The notes: generated by a model not told the origin, from the letters alone. A stretch of DNA of 64,000 nt from Psychrobacter okhotskensis (GCF_013248965.1 NZ_JABRVQ010000006.1:1-64000); one strand, 5' to 3'. Numbered from the stretch's first letter, positions 44,292 through 54,622 are shown. Translations and numbers: made by a program.

Positions 44292-44957
44292 ATGTCATTA
44301 TCAACCGATTATTCCAGCTCTGCTAGCCAAGCCAATTTATCGCAACTCGATTCAAAGAATATTAATGTAGAGTATCTAGATGCTGAGGCGCGCGCAGTGT
44401 TGGATTTTTGGTTCGACCAAGATAATGAGCCATATTGGTTTGCCCAAAATGACAACTTTGATAAGCAAATAAAGGCTAAGTTTGGCAAAATCTGGCAAGC
44501 AGCAAAACACGGTGAATGTGCGCCGTGGCGATGGTCTGACAATCACAACGATGTGAATAGCTCAATCACTAATTTGGCAGGACGATTGGCAGAGATTATT
44601 GTCTTAGATCAGTTTTCTCGCAATCTATGTCGCGAGCAAGCATGCGCCTTTGCTCAAGACGGTATGGCCGTGGCATTAGCGCAAGAAGCCATTGCCCAGC
44701 CACATTTTGAGACCCTACCGATGGAGTGGCGCAAGTTTACTATTATGCCGTTTATGCATTCTGAATCAGCTGTTATCCATAAACGCTATCTGCCGCTGTT
44801 TGAGCAACTAAATGACCCAACCACTTTAGACTTTGAACGCCGTCATAAAGACATTATTGATGAATTTGGACGCTATCCACACCGTAATGAAGCCTTGGGT
44901 CGTGAGTCGACTGCAGAAGAAGACGCATTTTTACAGCAGCCGAATTCTTCATTCTAA
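44292..44957 (+). CDS. DUF924-family protein
   Basis: A 221-aa all-helical cytoplasmic protein. ARAVLDFWFDQDNEPYWFAQN, LIVLDQFSRNLCR and the late FGRYPHRNEALGRESTAEE define the DUF924 (YbgA-independent) family, which has a TPR-like fold and no known activity. About 30 variable residues precede the domain. It is divergent from nspC and has its own terminator. Confidence 0.9.
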   Translation: MSLSTDYSSSASQANLSQLDSKNINVEYLDAEARAVLDFWFDQDNEPYWFAQNDNFDKQIKAKFGKIWQAAKHGECAPWRWSDNHNDVNSSITNLAGRLAEIIVLDQFSRNLCREQACAFAQDGMAVALAQEAIAQPHFETLPMEWRKFTIMPFMHSESAVIHKRYLPLFEQLNDPTTLDFERRHKDIIDEFGRYPHRNEALGRESTAEEDAFLQQPNSSF

Positions 44958-44978
44958 GCGTTATTACTTATAATAACA

Positions 44979-45020
44979 AAAACAAGGGCTGAATCAGATA
45001 ACTGGTTCAGCCCTTGTTTT
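44979..45020. terminator. Strong bidirectional terminator between the DUF924 and CAP genes
   Basis: A 19-bp stem with one wobble (44979-44997 with 45002-45020, core CAAGGGCTGAA) and a 4-nt loop has A/T runs on both sides. The genes are convergent. Confidence 0.92.
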
Positions 45021-45056
45021 GTTTTATCCTATTTATTCTAGGGTATACCCTATAGA

Positions 45057-46235
45057 TTAGTAGTTCACTTTACCGGTGCTAAAGCTAAACGACTGCTGCT
45101 TTAGCGTTCGATTGTCCACTAACACATCAAAGCTTACACGATATTCATTCTCGCCATGCAAACCACAGTTTTGATCTTTTTTAGTGGTGATTTTGCAGCT
45201 TTTTAGATTATCCGTAATGGGTAAAATAAAAGCTTCGTTCGCTGGTAGCTCATAAACGGTATTCTTATAGGGATCTTGCCCATAATCAAGCAGTTCAGTG
45301 GGCACATCGATGTTACGCTGAACATCATGGAACTTGATATTACTGAGCTTAATGGTCTGGGCAGCTGGCATACTGACATAGATGGGCTGCCCGATAGGAT
45401 CAGCTCGTAGGTCACGACCCGTTCCTTTGACAGGATTTGGCGTTTCGTTATACAGCGCAGTCACCGTACCACTGACCCCTTGGCAAGGATAAGTGAATAT
45501 GCCTGCCACCGTATTGTCTTTGCTTGCCTTCGTCGCTGAGGCATGGTTGACTAAGATATAACCCTGATTGTTGGTCGTGTCTTTGCCATAAGGCTTATAA
45601 GTGACCATACCCGTACCCGTCAAACTCGAGCCTGGTAGCATCAAAGAACGCAGATGATAAGGCGCTGCCAATAATGACTTCGCCATTGCACCTGCCACTA
45701 TATCAGAGCCTATAATATTGCCTGCCGAGCTATAATAGACCGACTGAGCAATATTCTCAGTCACACCATATTGGGCGTTGCCGTAGTTTGCCTGTAACAA
45801 CCGATCTGTGAAGCTGACTCCGCTAAAGAATGGGTTATTATCACCCGTGACGTTGGCGATATCTGCAATCTTATTTTCATAGTGCGGACTAAAAGCAGTC
45901 GGCGTGCTATTAGCAAATACATGCTTGATGTATTTTGCATGTTGAATCGCAACATTATCCAGTGCAGTATCGGCAGACAAACCACTTAGACCACAGCTGG
46001 TGCGCGCTAGACTAAAGGTATTATTGGCAATTAATGCAGCTTTTGCCTCATTATCAGTCTGGTCATTAGGCTTATCAGTCGAGGTATCATCAGGACTAGC
46101 AACAGGCGGTGTTGGCTTGGGCGTAGTATTGTTAGTGCTGCCATCTGAGTCTCCGCCACTGCCGCCACAAGCCGTCAAAAACGCTGTTAAAAATATTACT
46201 GCCGCGAGGTTTTTTTCTCGTAATTTGAGAGTCAT
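45057..46235 (-). CDS. CAP-domain (SCP/PR1-like) lipoprotein
   Basis: A 392-aa lipoprotein with lipobox LTAC (Cys23) and a Gly/Ser/Thr/Pro-rich linker to about residue 60. The central CAP domain has LARTSCGLSGLS, AIQHAKYI, HYENKI, FTDRLLQANY, VTENIAQ and APYHLRSLM. A C-terminal beta domain (CQGVSGTV onward) contains paired Cys. CAP proteins are secreted and often bind lipids or sterols; function here unknown. Confidence 0.85.
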   Translation of the reverse strand: MTLKLREKNLAAVIFLTAFLTACGGSGGDSDGSTNNTTPKPTPPVASPDDTSTDKPNDQTDNEAKAALIANNTFSLARTSCGLSGLSADTALDNVAIQHAKYIKHVFANSTPTAFSPHYENKIADIANVTGDNNPFFSGVSFTDRLLQANYGNAQYGVTENIAQSVYYSSAGNIIGSDIVAGAMAKSLLAAPYHLRSLMLPGSSLTGTGMVTYKPYGKDTTNNQGYILVNHASATKASKDNTVAGIFTYPCQGVSGTVTALYNETPNPVKGTGRDLRADPIGQPIYVSMPAAQTIKLSNIKFHDVQRNIDVPTELLDYGQDPYKNTVYELPANEAFILPITDNLKSCKITTKKDQNCGLHGENEYRVSFDVLVDNRTLKQQSFSFSTGKVNY

Positions 46236-46453
46236 CTTTTATCCTGTAAGATAGTGGTGTGCCTATAATCAGCAATAAATTAGCTATGACGGATATTATC
46301 GAATAACGATTCAAATGTCATTTAATAAAACATGAAAACTTAATACACATAATCTCAAAAAACCATTCATTTTTGACTAAGGGATGTTTTTTTAAATTGA
46401 TAAATAATTTCTGCTTAGGCTATTTATATAAATAAGCAATTCTCCATTTGTCT

Positions 46454-47335
46454 TTAACTCTCCAACGCCTTTCGCACTGGTGCAAAGCTACGTCTATGCT
46501 CGGGCAGCACCCCATACTGTTGAATCGCTTCCATATGCGCTTTGGTTGGATAGCCTTTATGTTTGGCAATCCCATATTCAGGATGCTGAGCATCGAGTGT
46601 ATACATACCAGTATCACGGCTGACTTTTGCCAATATACTGGCTGCGGCGATACTGGTATGACGCGCATCCCCTTTTACCCATGCTTGGCAATCAATCGCA
46701 GAGTGATCTATGCCTAATTCAGCGAGCTTGGTATTGTTTACTTGAGGACAGCGATTTCCGTCGAACAAAACCTCAAATGTCAGCATAGATGTGGCAAGAT
46801 GCTCAGCGATAGCCTCTAACAATCCTTCAGTGCATAAGCGCATACCGAGCATCGTTGCTTGCAAAATATTCACCTGATCGATGACCGCTGCTGGTATTTC
46901 AGCGATGATAAAACCCACAGCATTTTGCTGCACCAATGGATAAAGAATATCGCGTTTTTTCTCACTCAACTGCTTAGAATCCGTCAGTATGGATAAAGGT
47001 GTGTCTTTTAAGGGTTGTTCTTCAATCAATCCTGACCACGTGGCAGGCAGTATCGCTGCGGCCACATTAACGCTACCTAAAAGTGGTCCGCGCCCTGCTT
47101 CATCAACACCTATTTGCAGCGTTGAGCTGTGCAGCGTTGAGCGTTCTACATGCTGTTGTGTATTTAAGTGTGGCTCTTCATTTATCCCATATTCAGCGAG
47201 CAGCTTAGTCACATTCACTTGCCCATATAAATGGATAGGTTCGGCTAAATCAATGCACTGGGATTTTATATCAATCTGTTGGATTTTTTTGTCAATCGGA
47301 ATAATACTATCTGTAGGGTTGTTCTGAATGCTCAT
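46454..47335 (-). CDS. rnhB: Ribonuclease HII with N-terminal extension
   Basis: A 293-aa RNase HII. The catalytic segment [12 protein letters not shown] (Asp-Glu pair) starts at residue 76, followed by [13 protein letters not shown], the DGNRCP segment and [10 protein letters not shown]. The enzyme cuts RNA in RNA-DNA hybrids and misinserted ribonucleotides. About 75 residues precede the usual start and show no known domain; no better ATG lies near the catalytic motif. It lies 57 bp after lpxB, a conserved neighbour. Confidence 0.94.
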   Translation of the reverse strand: MSIQNNPTDSIIPIDKKIQQIDIKSQCIDLAEPIHLYGQVNVTKLLAEYGINEEPHLNTQQHVERSTLHSSTLQIGVDEAGRGPLLGSVNVAAAILPATWSGLIEEQPLKDTPLSILTDSKQLSEKKRDILYPLVQQNAVGFIIAEIPAAVIDQVNILQATMLGMRLCTEGLLEAIAEHLATSMLTFEVLFDGNRCPQVNNTKLAELGIDHSAIDCQAWVKGDARHTSIAAASILAKVSRDTGMYTLDAQHPEYGIAKHKGYPTKAHMEAIQQYGVLPEHRRSFAPVRKALES

Positions 47336-47392
47336 GATTTTTTGTGGTCTTATTGATTTAGGTGTTAAAGATAAATAATGCGCAATTATCCC

Positions 47393-48700
47393 TTAGGATT
47401 TATGCTGGTTTTGCATAAACCATTGATCAATCACGCTATTAGCAGGCTCATGATTGCTTTGCTGCTGCAATAGCTGCTTGGTAGCGACAAGCGCTTTTAA
47501 TTGTTCTGCATAAGCACGCGGTTGCAACAGACGCATGACGGTGCGGCAAATATTATCACCACTCGCCTGCTCCTGTATCAGCTCAGGGACGATGGCGGTG
47601 TCGGCTAAAATATTGGGCAGTGCCACATAAGGGACTTTGACCAGACGCTTGGCAATCTGATAGGTCAGCTGATTTAATTGATACACCACCACCATTGGGC
47701 GCTCAAGCAGCATCGCCTCAAGGGTTGCCGTGCCAGATGCTAGCATCACCAGATCCGAGGCAGCCATAGCCTGCTGACTAAACGCTGGCTGGCTGTCGTC
47801 ATAGACCACCACGATAGCGGCACGCAATTGCTCTGATCGTCGATCAATGACGTCTTGGACGATATACTGATGGTTTTGATCGACCGTTGGAATGATAAAA
47901 CACAGCTTCGGATCTAGTAATATTAACTTTTGAATACCATCCAGCATAAGAGGTAAAATAGCCGTTATCTCCCCGCGCCGAGAGCCTGGCATCACACAAA
48001 TAAGCTGGCTGACATCATCGAACCGCTCGATAAAAAACTGCTGCAAACCATCGTTGTGCCAGACCAACTCACTGCGCCTCTGATTGATAGGCGTCTCTAT
48101 CAAGGTCTGATCAATAGTACGTAACAAAGGATGACCCACACATATCGCTGGATGATTGTGGCGCTCATATACTGGCAGCTCAAACGGAAATAGACAGAGT
48201 ACAAGGTCGGTCGCCGCTTTAATATTATGAATACGCGACTCGCGCCATGCCCAAATAGAGGGGCTAACGTACTGTACACAAAACACGCCTTTTGGCTTTA
48301 ACTTTTTGGCGACTCGTAGATTAAAATCAGGCGCATCAATGCCGATAAACCAATTGATATCAGCGATTTTGAAGGCGCTCAATAACTCGCGGCGCGCTTT
48401 AAGTAAGTCAGGCAATTGCGCCATGACTTCCACCAAGCCCATCACTGCCAGACGTTCTAGTGGAAAAATACTTTGCAATCCTTGCGCTTGCATCTTAGTA
48501 CCACCAACGCCTACCCAAACGATATCATCACGCAGGTTATTCATCTGCTGCATAAAATCTGCCCCCAAACTGTCACCTGACACCTCACCTGCGACAATAC
48601 CAATAACCAGTGGTGCCGTCTTAAATTCAGGCATCTGCTGATTGGTATCTGTCTGATCAATAAAGTCAGTATGTTTATGGGAAGTAGCAGAATCGGTCAT
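47393..48700 (-). CDS. lpxB: Lipid-A-disaccharide synthase
   Basis: A 435-aa peripheral membrane glycosyltransferase that joins UDP-diacylglucosamine and lipid X in lipid A synthesis. The family features are IVAGEVSGDSLGADFM, VGVGGTKMQAQGL, GIDAPDFNLRVAKKLK, YVSPSIWAWRESRI and VMPGSRRGEI, then ASGTATLEAMLLERPMVVVY. About 25 extra polar residues precede the usual start. It is co-transcribed with rnhB. Confidence 0.95.
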   Translation of the reverse strand: MTDSATSHKHTDFIDQTDTNQQMPEFKTAPLVIGIVAGEVSGDSLGADFMQQMNNLRDDIVWVGVGGTKMQAQGLQSIFPLERLAVMGLVEVMAQLPDLLKARRELLSAFKIADINWFIGIDAPDFNLRVAKKLKPKGVFCVQYVSPSIWAWRESRIHNIKAATDLVLCLFPFELPVYERHNHPAICVGHPLLRTIDQTLIETPINQRRSELVWHNDGLQQFFIERFDDVSQLICVMPGSRRGEITAILPLMLDGIQKLILLDPKLCFIIPTVDQNHQYIVQDVIDRRSEQLRAAIVVVYDDSQPAFSQQAMAASDLVMLASGTATLEAMLLERPMVVVYQLNQLTYQIAKRLVKVPYVALPNILADTAIVPELIQEQASGDNICRTVMRLLQPRAYAEQLKALVATKQLLQQQSNHEPANSVIDQWFMQNQHKS

Positions 48701-49129
48701 AACAAGCTCTCAATATGAAGAATGACAATGGGTACAATTATTATGAACAAAAATAGCATTATTATAAAATATAGCACACCGAGTGAGTAACACCGCGCTA
48801 ATGGCTGCAAGCGCTTGCCTCACTACTATTGTAGCGTTATATCATTTATGTTGTCATCATACGTCACCATGGTACAAATAGCGAAATTAGCTTATAAAAG
48901 TCCAGCATAGTTGGCTGATAAACACCAAAAGAAGCTTTTATACGCAAAAAAATGCGCAGTAAGCTGATGTTTAAAAATCCCAGTTTAGGGCTGAGTGTTG
49001 TTAAGTATAACGAAGTTTTGGTTTGCACATTCCAGTTATCAGTCAATTAACTGCGCGACTGCCCTTGTCAACCAGCACTTTTGTCCTCATAATGATTATT
49101 CCTATAAATCAGCTAGACGATATATAATC
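48701..49129. other. Divergent region between lpxB and the DAHP synthase gene
   Basis: A 429-bp gene-free region. A frame extension of aroG reaches 48995 but has no protein-like character. No TyrR-, PhhR- or attenuator-like element was recognised. Confidence 0.3.
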
Positions 49130-50212
49130 ATGACAACACCAGCTACCAATAATGCAGATATTGATGACGTGAATATTGAAAAATTCATTCCCTTGATCAC
49201 CCCCGCTGAGCTAAAAACTGAGCTACCTTTATCAGACGAAGCCTATAAAACCGTCCTAAAAGGGCGTAATACGATCCAAGATATTTTGGATGGTAAAGAT
49301 AAGCGTCTGTTTGTGGTCATCGGCCCTTGCTCTATCCACGATATCAAAGCCGCTCACGAATATGCCGATCGCTTAGCTGCATTGGCAAAAGAGATCGAAG
49401 ACAGCATATTCGTTGTGATGCGCGTTTATTTTGAAAAACCGCGTACCACGGTCGGCTGGAAGGGTATGATCAACGACCCTGACATGAATGACAGCTTCGA
49501 TATTGAAAAAGGTCTGCGTACCGCTCGTAAGCTATTGCTTGATTTGAATGAGAAAGGCTTACCTTGCGCGACTGAAGCGTTGGATCCAAATACCCCGCAG
49601 TACATGCAGGATTTAATCAGCTGGTCAGCAATCGGCGCACGTACCACTGAGAGCCAAACGCATCGCGAAATGAGCTCTGGATTATCATGCCCAGTTGGTT
49701 TCAAAAACGGTACGGACGGCGGTATGACAGTTGCGGTTAACGCCATGCAAGCGGTTAAAGAAGGTCATAGCTTCTTAGGGTTATCCTCAGATGGCAAAGT
49801 CTCTATCATCAAATCTAAAGGCAACCCTTACGCACACGTGGTACTACGCGGTGGTAATGGCAAGCCTAACTATGATGAAACTGCTGTTGCGCAAGTGGAA
49901 AATGAGCTAGCAAAAGGTAAAACCAACAGCAAGATTATGATTGACTCAAGTCACGCCAACTCAGGTAAAGACCCGTATTTGCAGCCGATGGTTATTAATA
50001 ACGTCGCCGAGCAAATCCAAAATGGTAACAAATCCATCATCGGCATGATGGTTGAGAGTCATCTTAAAGGCGGCAGTCAAAAGCTAACTGCTGACTTGAG
50101 CCAGCTTGAGTATGGCAAGTCTATCACCGATGGTTGCTTAGATTGGGATAGCACAGTCACTGCGCTATACAATCTACGTGACATGGTAAAAGATGTATTG
50201 CCTAACCGTTAA
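49130..50212 (+). CDS. aroG: 3-deoxy-7-phosphoheptulonate synthase, class I
   Basis: A 360-aa enzyme that condenses PEP and erythrose 4-phosphate, the entry to the aromatic pathway. The motifs are IGPCSIHD, GWKGMINDPD, ARTTESQTHREMSSG, PVGFKNGTDGG and MIDSSHANSGKD, whose His and Asp bind the metal. Length fits AroF/G/H. The frame extends 45 codons upstream without a likely start, so the ATG at 49130 is used. The feedback amino acid (Tyr, Phe or Trp) cannot be assigned from sequence. Confidence 0.93.
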   Translation: MTTPATNNADIDDVNIEKFIPLITPAELKTELPLSDEAYKTVLKGRNTIQDILDGKDKRLFVVIGPCSIHDIKAAHEYADRLAALAKEIEDSIFVVMRVYFEKPRTTVGWKGMINDPDMNDSFDIEKGLRTARKLLLDLNEKGLPCATEALDPNTPQYMQDLISWSAIGARTTESQTHREMSSGLSCPVGFKNGTDGGMTVAVNAMQAVKEGHSFLGLSSDGKVSIIKSKGNPYAHVVLRGGNGKPNYDETAVAQVENELAKGKTNSKIMIDSSHANSGKDPYLQPMVINNVAEQIQNGNKSIIGMMVESHLKGGSQKLTADLSQLEYGKSITDGCLDWDSTVTALYNLRDMVKDVLPNR

Positions 50213-50252
50213 TAGCGATTGGTCATAATGAATCGTTATTAGGCCACTCAGC

Positions 50253-50293
50253 AAAAAGCCCGTTTGACATAATTAATGTCAAACGGGCTTTTT
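50253..50293. terminator. Bidirectional terminator between aroG and pepN
   Basis: A perfect 18-bp stem (50253-50270 with 50276-50293, core GCCCGTTTGACAT) and loop AATTA are followed by T-runs on both strands. The genes are convergent. Confidence 0.93.
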
Positions 50294-50311
50294 TTATACT
50301 TCAGCTTATAA

Positions 50312-50328
50312 ATTTGAGGACAGGCCTT
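50312..50328. repeat. Solitary family 2 element end (remnant)
   Basis: ATTTGAGGACAGGCC here resembles the right end of the family 2 elements (ATTGAGGACACGCCC) and is followed by TTAA. No left end or body is present. It lies in the aroG-pepN convergent spacer. This is a short match, so chance is possible. Confidence 0.4.
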
Positions 50329-50340
50329 AAGCTAACCGTC

Positions 50341-52992
50341 CTACTCACTTGCTGCGCCTAGTACGCTCGTTAAGCTTTCGAGCACGTGTTTAGAAGACAC
50401 GGCTTGCTGCAAATCTAACAGCTTATCATGCGCCATCTGACGACGTGGCTCAGCCAAGGTATTCCAGCGCGCCAGCACCTGCAACAAGCGCGATGCTAAG
50501 ACAGGATTAGCATCATCCAACTTTTTAATCACAGCAATATAGATATCTAAACCCTCTGCCGTCCATAAGACGGTCGGCTGCGAGGTAAAAGCGCTAATCA
50601 CTGAGCGCACACGATTGGGCGTATTCCAATCAAAATCAGTATGAGTGAGCAACGATTGGATAGCCTCAGTAGTGACCGTATCAGCTGATGCTTGCACACT
50701 AAACCATAAATCGATAACCAAGTCATTTGCTTGGAAACGTTGATAAAAGTCCGCCAAATAGGCATCCGCATCTGCCAATTGATGATTAACCATCACTTTT
50801 AATGCACCAAAACGTTCCGTCATACAGCTGGCATTGTCATACTGCTGCTGTGCCCATTCATTGGCAGCATCAACGTTAGCCGTCAATGCCATGTCTAATA
50901 TCACATTGCGCAAGGCACGAGTACCACGAGCGGCGGCGCTATCTTCATAAGACTGCATGGGCAGCTGCTTATAAAGTACTGCCCATTGGTCTTTTAGCAT
51001 CTCTGCCACTTGCTGATATAAGCCTTCACGCTGCGCTTTGACCAACTCTGGATCATAATCTTCAGCAATAGCAGAAGCCAACTCTTGCGCTGATGGAATA
51101 TCAAGCAAACGCGCCGCCAACATCGCATCGTCAGCTGCGAGCACGGGCAAGGTCTGCGCTAATGCTTGTAGGTACACTTCAGGGTTGCTCTTCTCGCCTT
51201 GGCCTTGCAGCAAGATGCGATTGACCAGCATTTGCGTCACTTGCCAGCGGTTAAAGCCGTTGGTTTCATGCTTGAGTAAGAATGCCAAATCTTCATCTTG
51301 ATAGTCATAATTAAGCTGTACTGGCGCACTAAAGTCACGCAGCAATGATACTACTGGTTCGCTAGTCACATTTTCAAAGGTAAAGGTTTGCGCGGCTTGA
51401 TCGAGTAGCAGCATACGCTCGGCGACGATAGCACCAGAATCTTGGTCAAATAGCGCGGTCGCTACGGGAATAGGTAAAGGTTTAGGCGCATCAAAACCAC
51501 TAACATGACGGGTTTGCTGACTTAAAGTAATGGTTAACGTTTGCGTGGTGCTGTCATAATCTTGGTGACCAGACACCACTGGCGTACCAGGTTGACGATA
51601 CCAATCAATAAAATCTTCAATTTTATCATCAGTAATACTAAGCGCAGACAAGAAGTCCTCAACGGTAACTGCTTGCCCATCGTAACGACGGAAATACTCA
51701 TCCGTACCTTTACGGAAGTTATCTGCCCCCAAGGTATTCGCAATCATACGGACGATTTCAGCGCCTTTTTCATAGACGGTCGTCGTGTAAAAGTTATTAA
51801 TCTCGACGAAACTTTCAGGGCGTACAGGATGTGCAAGCGGCCCTGCGTCCTCAGCAAACTGATGGGCACGCAAAGTCGCGACATCATCAATACGCTGTAC
51901 GGCACTTGACTGTTGATCGGCTGAAAAAGATTGATCGCGGTAAACAGTAAAGCCTTCCTTCAAGCACAGCTGGAACCAATCGCGGCATGTGATGCGATTG
52001 CCTGTCCAGTTATGGAAGTACTCGTGCGCGATGATGGCTTTCACACTAAAGCTACGCGAGTCCGTTGTGGTCTCAGGGCTAGACAACACACAAGCGGTAT
52101 TAAAGATATTCAGACCCTTGTTTTCCATTGCGCCCATATTAAACTGACTAACGGCGACAATCATATAGCGGTCTAAATCATAAGCGCGGCCATAATTAAC
52201 CTCATCCCATTTCATCGAATCTTTTAGGGCTTGCATACCGACATCACACTTATCGATATCGGCAGACTTGGCGTATATTTCTAGTAAAACGCCTCGACCT
52301 TCGCTAGTGGTATAAGAATCCGTCAATACATCTAAGTCAGCGACGACACAGGCAAACAGATAGCTTGGCTTATTGGTCGGATCATGCCAAATCGCATAAT
52401 GACGGTCTGACGCACCAGTAACCTCACCTGCCTCTACCAAATTACCATTGGCTAGTAACGTCGGATAGCGCTTATCGGCCTCAAGACGGGTGGTGAATAT
52501 CGCGAGTACATCGGGGCGATCTGGATAAAAAGTAATCTTGCGAAAGCCTTCTGGCTCGCATTGAGTCACAAACATGGTATCGTCACCGCTACCTGCCATG
52601 TAAAGCCCTTCAAGGGCGGTATTGGTCTGCGGACAAATACGTACTTGAATCTCTAAAGTGATTTCCTCAAGTTCATCAGGTATATCAGTGATGGTAAGTT
52701 TACCGGCTTGTTGCTGATAATCTGCATCTGATAACTTACGACCATTCATGGTAATAGCCAGCAGTTCCAACTCTTCACCAAATAGTACAATGTTCCCAGC
52801 GGTTTGGCGCACCATCTTCAGGGTACTGTCTACCTGAGCATATTCTTCAAATAGCTTAATATCTAAATCAACCGTTTCTACATCAAAGCTTGGTTTTTTA
52901 TAATCTTTTAAGTTGATCTTACTCGGTGCATGCGGCGGCACATCTGGCATTTCAGGGTTGATAATTTGAGCATCAGTTTCAGCAGTAGACAT
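50341..52992 (-). CDS. pepN: Aminopeptidase N (M1 family)
   Basis: An 883-aa zinc aminopeptidase. The substrate motif is NMGAMENKGLNIF and the zinc motif is HEYFHNWTGNR, with the third ligand Glu in LKEGFTVYRDQ. The N-terminal beta domain, the catalytic domain, the beta sandwich (DSTTQTLTITLSQQT) and the helical C-terminal domain are all present. It is typical of the E. coli PepN class (870 aa), which trims peptides in the cytoplasm. There is no signal peptide. Confidence 0.96.
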   Translation of the reverse strand: MSTAETDAQIINPEMPDVPPHAPSKINLKDYKKPSFDVETVDLDIKLFEEYAQVDSTLKMVRQTAGNIVLFGEELELLAITMNGRKLSDADYQQQAGKLTITDIPDELEEITLEIQVRICPQTNTALEGLYMAGSGDDTMFVTQCEPEGFRKITFYPDRPDVLAIFTTRLEADKRYPTLLANGNLVEAGEVTGASDRHYAIWHDPTNKPSYLFACVVADLDVLTDSYTTSEGRGVLLEIYAKSADIDKCDVGMQALKDSMKWDEVNYGRAYDLDRYMIVAVSQFNMGAMENKGLNIFNTACVLSSPETTTDSRSFSVKAIIAHEYFHNWTGNRITCRDWFQLCLKEGFTVYRDQSFSADQQSSAVQRIDDVATLRAHQFAEDAGPLAHPVRPESFVEINNFYTTTVYEKGAEIVRMIANTLGADNFRKGTDEYFRRYDGQAVTVEDFLSALSITDDKIEDFIDWYRQPGTPVVSGHQDYDSTTQTLTITLSQQTRHVSGFDAPKPLPIPVATALFDQDSGAIVAERMLLLDQAAQTFTFENVTSEPVVSLLRDFSAPVQLNYDYQDEDLAFLLKHETNGFNRWQVTQMLVNRILLQGQGEKSNPEVYLQALAQTLPVLAADDAMLAARLLDIPSAQELASAIAEDYDPELVKAQREGLYQQVAEMLKDQWAVLYKQLPMQSYEDSAAARGTRALRNVILDMALTANVDAANEWAQQQYDNASCMTERFGALKVMVNHQLADADAYLADFYQRFQANDLVIDLWFSVQASADTVTTEAIQSLLTHTDFDWNTPNRVRSVISAFTSQPTVLWTAEGLDIYIAVIKKLDDANPVLASRLLQVLARWNTLAEPRRQMAHDKLLDLQQAVSSKHVLESLTSVLGAASE

Positions 52993-53040
52993 AGGGATTC
53001 CTATTATTATTTATAGTAAAAATTTGGGTAAATCACATTA

Positions 53041-53056
53041 GGGCGGGACGTCAATT
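53041..53056. repeat. Possible solitary family 2 element end
   Basis: GGGCGGGACGTCAATT preceded by TA (53039-53040) matches the family 2 terminal sequence GGGCGTGTCCTCAATT at 13 of 16 positions. No partner end was found within 200 bp. It lies in the 5' region of pepN. Confidence 0.3.
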
Positions 53057-53254
53057 ATGCACAATTTTTATGATCATTAGAATGATAGCGACATTTAGCT
53101 ACATTGACCTAAACCAGCAGATTTCAAGAGCAACCCTCAAGATTATTACGCCTATCATCCGAGGCAAAGATCAAAAGCGTCAATCATCCATTGGATAGTC
53201 GCCATGAAAATGATTTAATAGAGACACAGCTCACCAACAATCAATGGTTTATTA

Positions 53255-53887
53255 ATGACAACACAATCTGCTAATCGCGCAACTATTACCCTACCACTCT
53301 TAATAGATTATATTGATGTACTATTACCATCATTAGCAACACAAGTGAAGTCACCAGACACGAATGAACAAACCACTGCTGATCAAATCACTTTTGATCA
53401 AATCAATGATAGCTCTGATTTGCTGTGGGTAGTGCAAGATAAAACTGAGCGTTTAGCCCTACAGCCAACACTGAAAAAATACGCTGATGAAAATGGAAAA
53501 ATGCATTTATCAACGTTATCAGAACTTACGCAACAGCAATTATCAGAACGTTATGAGCTCGCCTGCTTTTGGCTACCCACTTTATCAGCAGAGCTATTAC
53601 CACAATATATTCCATTGCTCATGCGCTATCGCGATCTTTATGCCGCGCATCTACTGATTGCACTTGATAGCTCCATAGACCTAAAAGCTTATGGCTTTAC
53701 GCCATTTGATATTTTAGACGAACCGTCTGTGAAAGTAACTGGCAGCAGTGCTATAGATGACTCCCTACCAGACGCCTCATTACCAACATTATGGCAATTT
53801 AATTTGTACGATTATAAGCAATTACCAAACTGGCTCAATGCAGATTATTGGGCCAATCCTGAAAACTGGGGCAAACATCGTTGGTAA
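53255..53887 (+). CDS. Conserved hypothetical protein
   Basis: A 210-aa soluble protein, rich in Leu, Asp and Thr, with no signal peptide and no membrane segment. The C-terminus LYDYKQLPNWLNADYWANPENW is a striking aromatic motif that I believe occurs in uncharacterised proteins of Pseudomonadales, but I cannot name the family with certainty. The middle (ELACFWLPTLSAELLPQY, YRDLYAAHLLIAL) looks like an alpha/beta fold. It is divergent from pepN and precedes pal. Confidence 0.7.
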   Translation: MTTQSANRATITLPLLIDYIDVLLPSLATQVKSPDTNEQTTADQITFDQINDSSDLLWVVQDKTERLALQPTLKKYADENGKMHLSTLSELTQQQLSERYELACFWLPTLSAELLPQYIPLLMRYRDLYAAHLLIALDSSIDLKAYGFTPFDILDEPSVKVTGSSAIDDSLPDASLPTLWQFNLYDYKQLPNWLNADYWANPENWGKHRW

Positions 53888-53956
53888 AAATTCGCGTGTT
53901 GTTTGAATAGTATGAAAGACCTTATGTAATTTGCAGATTATTTACAGTAATACTAC

Positions 53957-53984
53957 TTACATAAAGTAACATTTAGTATATGAT
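53957..53984 (+). promoter_or_regulatory. Candidate sigma-70 promoter of pal
   Basis: TTACAT (53957-53962), a 16-bp spacer and TATGAT (53979-53984) lie 74 bp upstream of the pal ATG in an AT-rich spacer. Confidence 0.35.
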
Positions 53985-54057
53985 AGATAGTAATTGCCTA
54001 AGTTTTATCGTAAGCAGTTTAAAACAACAAATCTAATTAAAATTTTAGGAGCTCGTC

Positions 54058-54576
54058 ATGTCAATCAGTTTCTCTAAGATCGCTGTCCTCGCTGTGTTAT
54101 CAAGCGCCGTTGCCATTACCACAGGTTGTGCAACCAAGCGTGCTACCTCTGAAGTCGTGGTTGCACCACTAGGTATCCCAGGTGGTCAAGCTGGCTACAA
54201 TGGTGCTGTTATTGTAGACAATTCAAACGCCGTTATTACTGGTGCTGAAAACCTACAAGCGGTTGTTTACTTTGGCTTTGATAGCAGTGAAATCACCTCA
54301 CAAGCAGCCAGTGTGTTGAACCAACACGCAGGCTTGTTAAGCTCAAACCCAGCCGCTGGTGTCGTGATCGCTGGTCATACCGATGAACGCGGTAGCCGTG
54401 AATACAATATCGCCCTTGGTGAGCGCCGTGCCCAAGCAGCACGTGACTATCTTGCTGCTCAAGGTGTTGCTGTAAATAACATTCGTGTCATCAGCTATGG
54501 CGAAGAGCGTCCTGCGGCGGCTGGCAATACTGAAGACGCCTATGCACAAAACCGCCGTGCTGAGTTGTCTTACTAA
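54058..54576 (+). CDS. pal: Pal, peptidoglycan-associated lipoprotein
   Basis: A 172-aa outer-membrane lipoprotein with lipobox TTGC (Cys24). The C-terminal OmpA-like domain has YFGFDSSEIT, GHTDERGSREYNIALGERRA and SYGEERPAA, the peptidoglycan-binding loops. It anchors the outer membrane to the wall with Tol. AGGAG precedes the ATG. The tolB and other tol genes are not in the window; here pal is monocistronic. Confidence 0.92.
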   Translation: MSISFSKIAVLAVLSSAVAITTGCATKRATSEVVVAPLGIPGGQAGYNGAVIVDNSNAVITGAENLQAVVYFGFDSSEITSQAASVLNQHAGLLSSNPAAGVVIAGHTDERGSREYNIALGERRAQAARDYLAAQGVAVNNIRVISYGEERPAAAGNTEDAYAQNRRAELSY

Positions 54577-54622
54577 AATCAAGTAAACTGCCAATAATCC
54601 ATAAAGCTTTATACGCTTTATC

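Noticed and set aside
48995-49129. 45-codon N-terminal extension of aroG
   Set aside because: It contains no family sequence, and the DAHP synthase family begins near the ATG at 49130.
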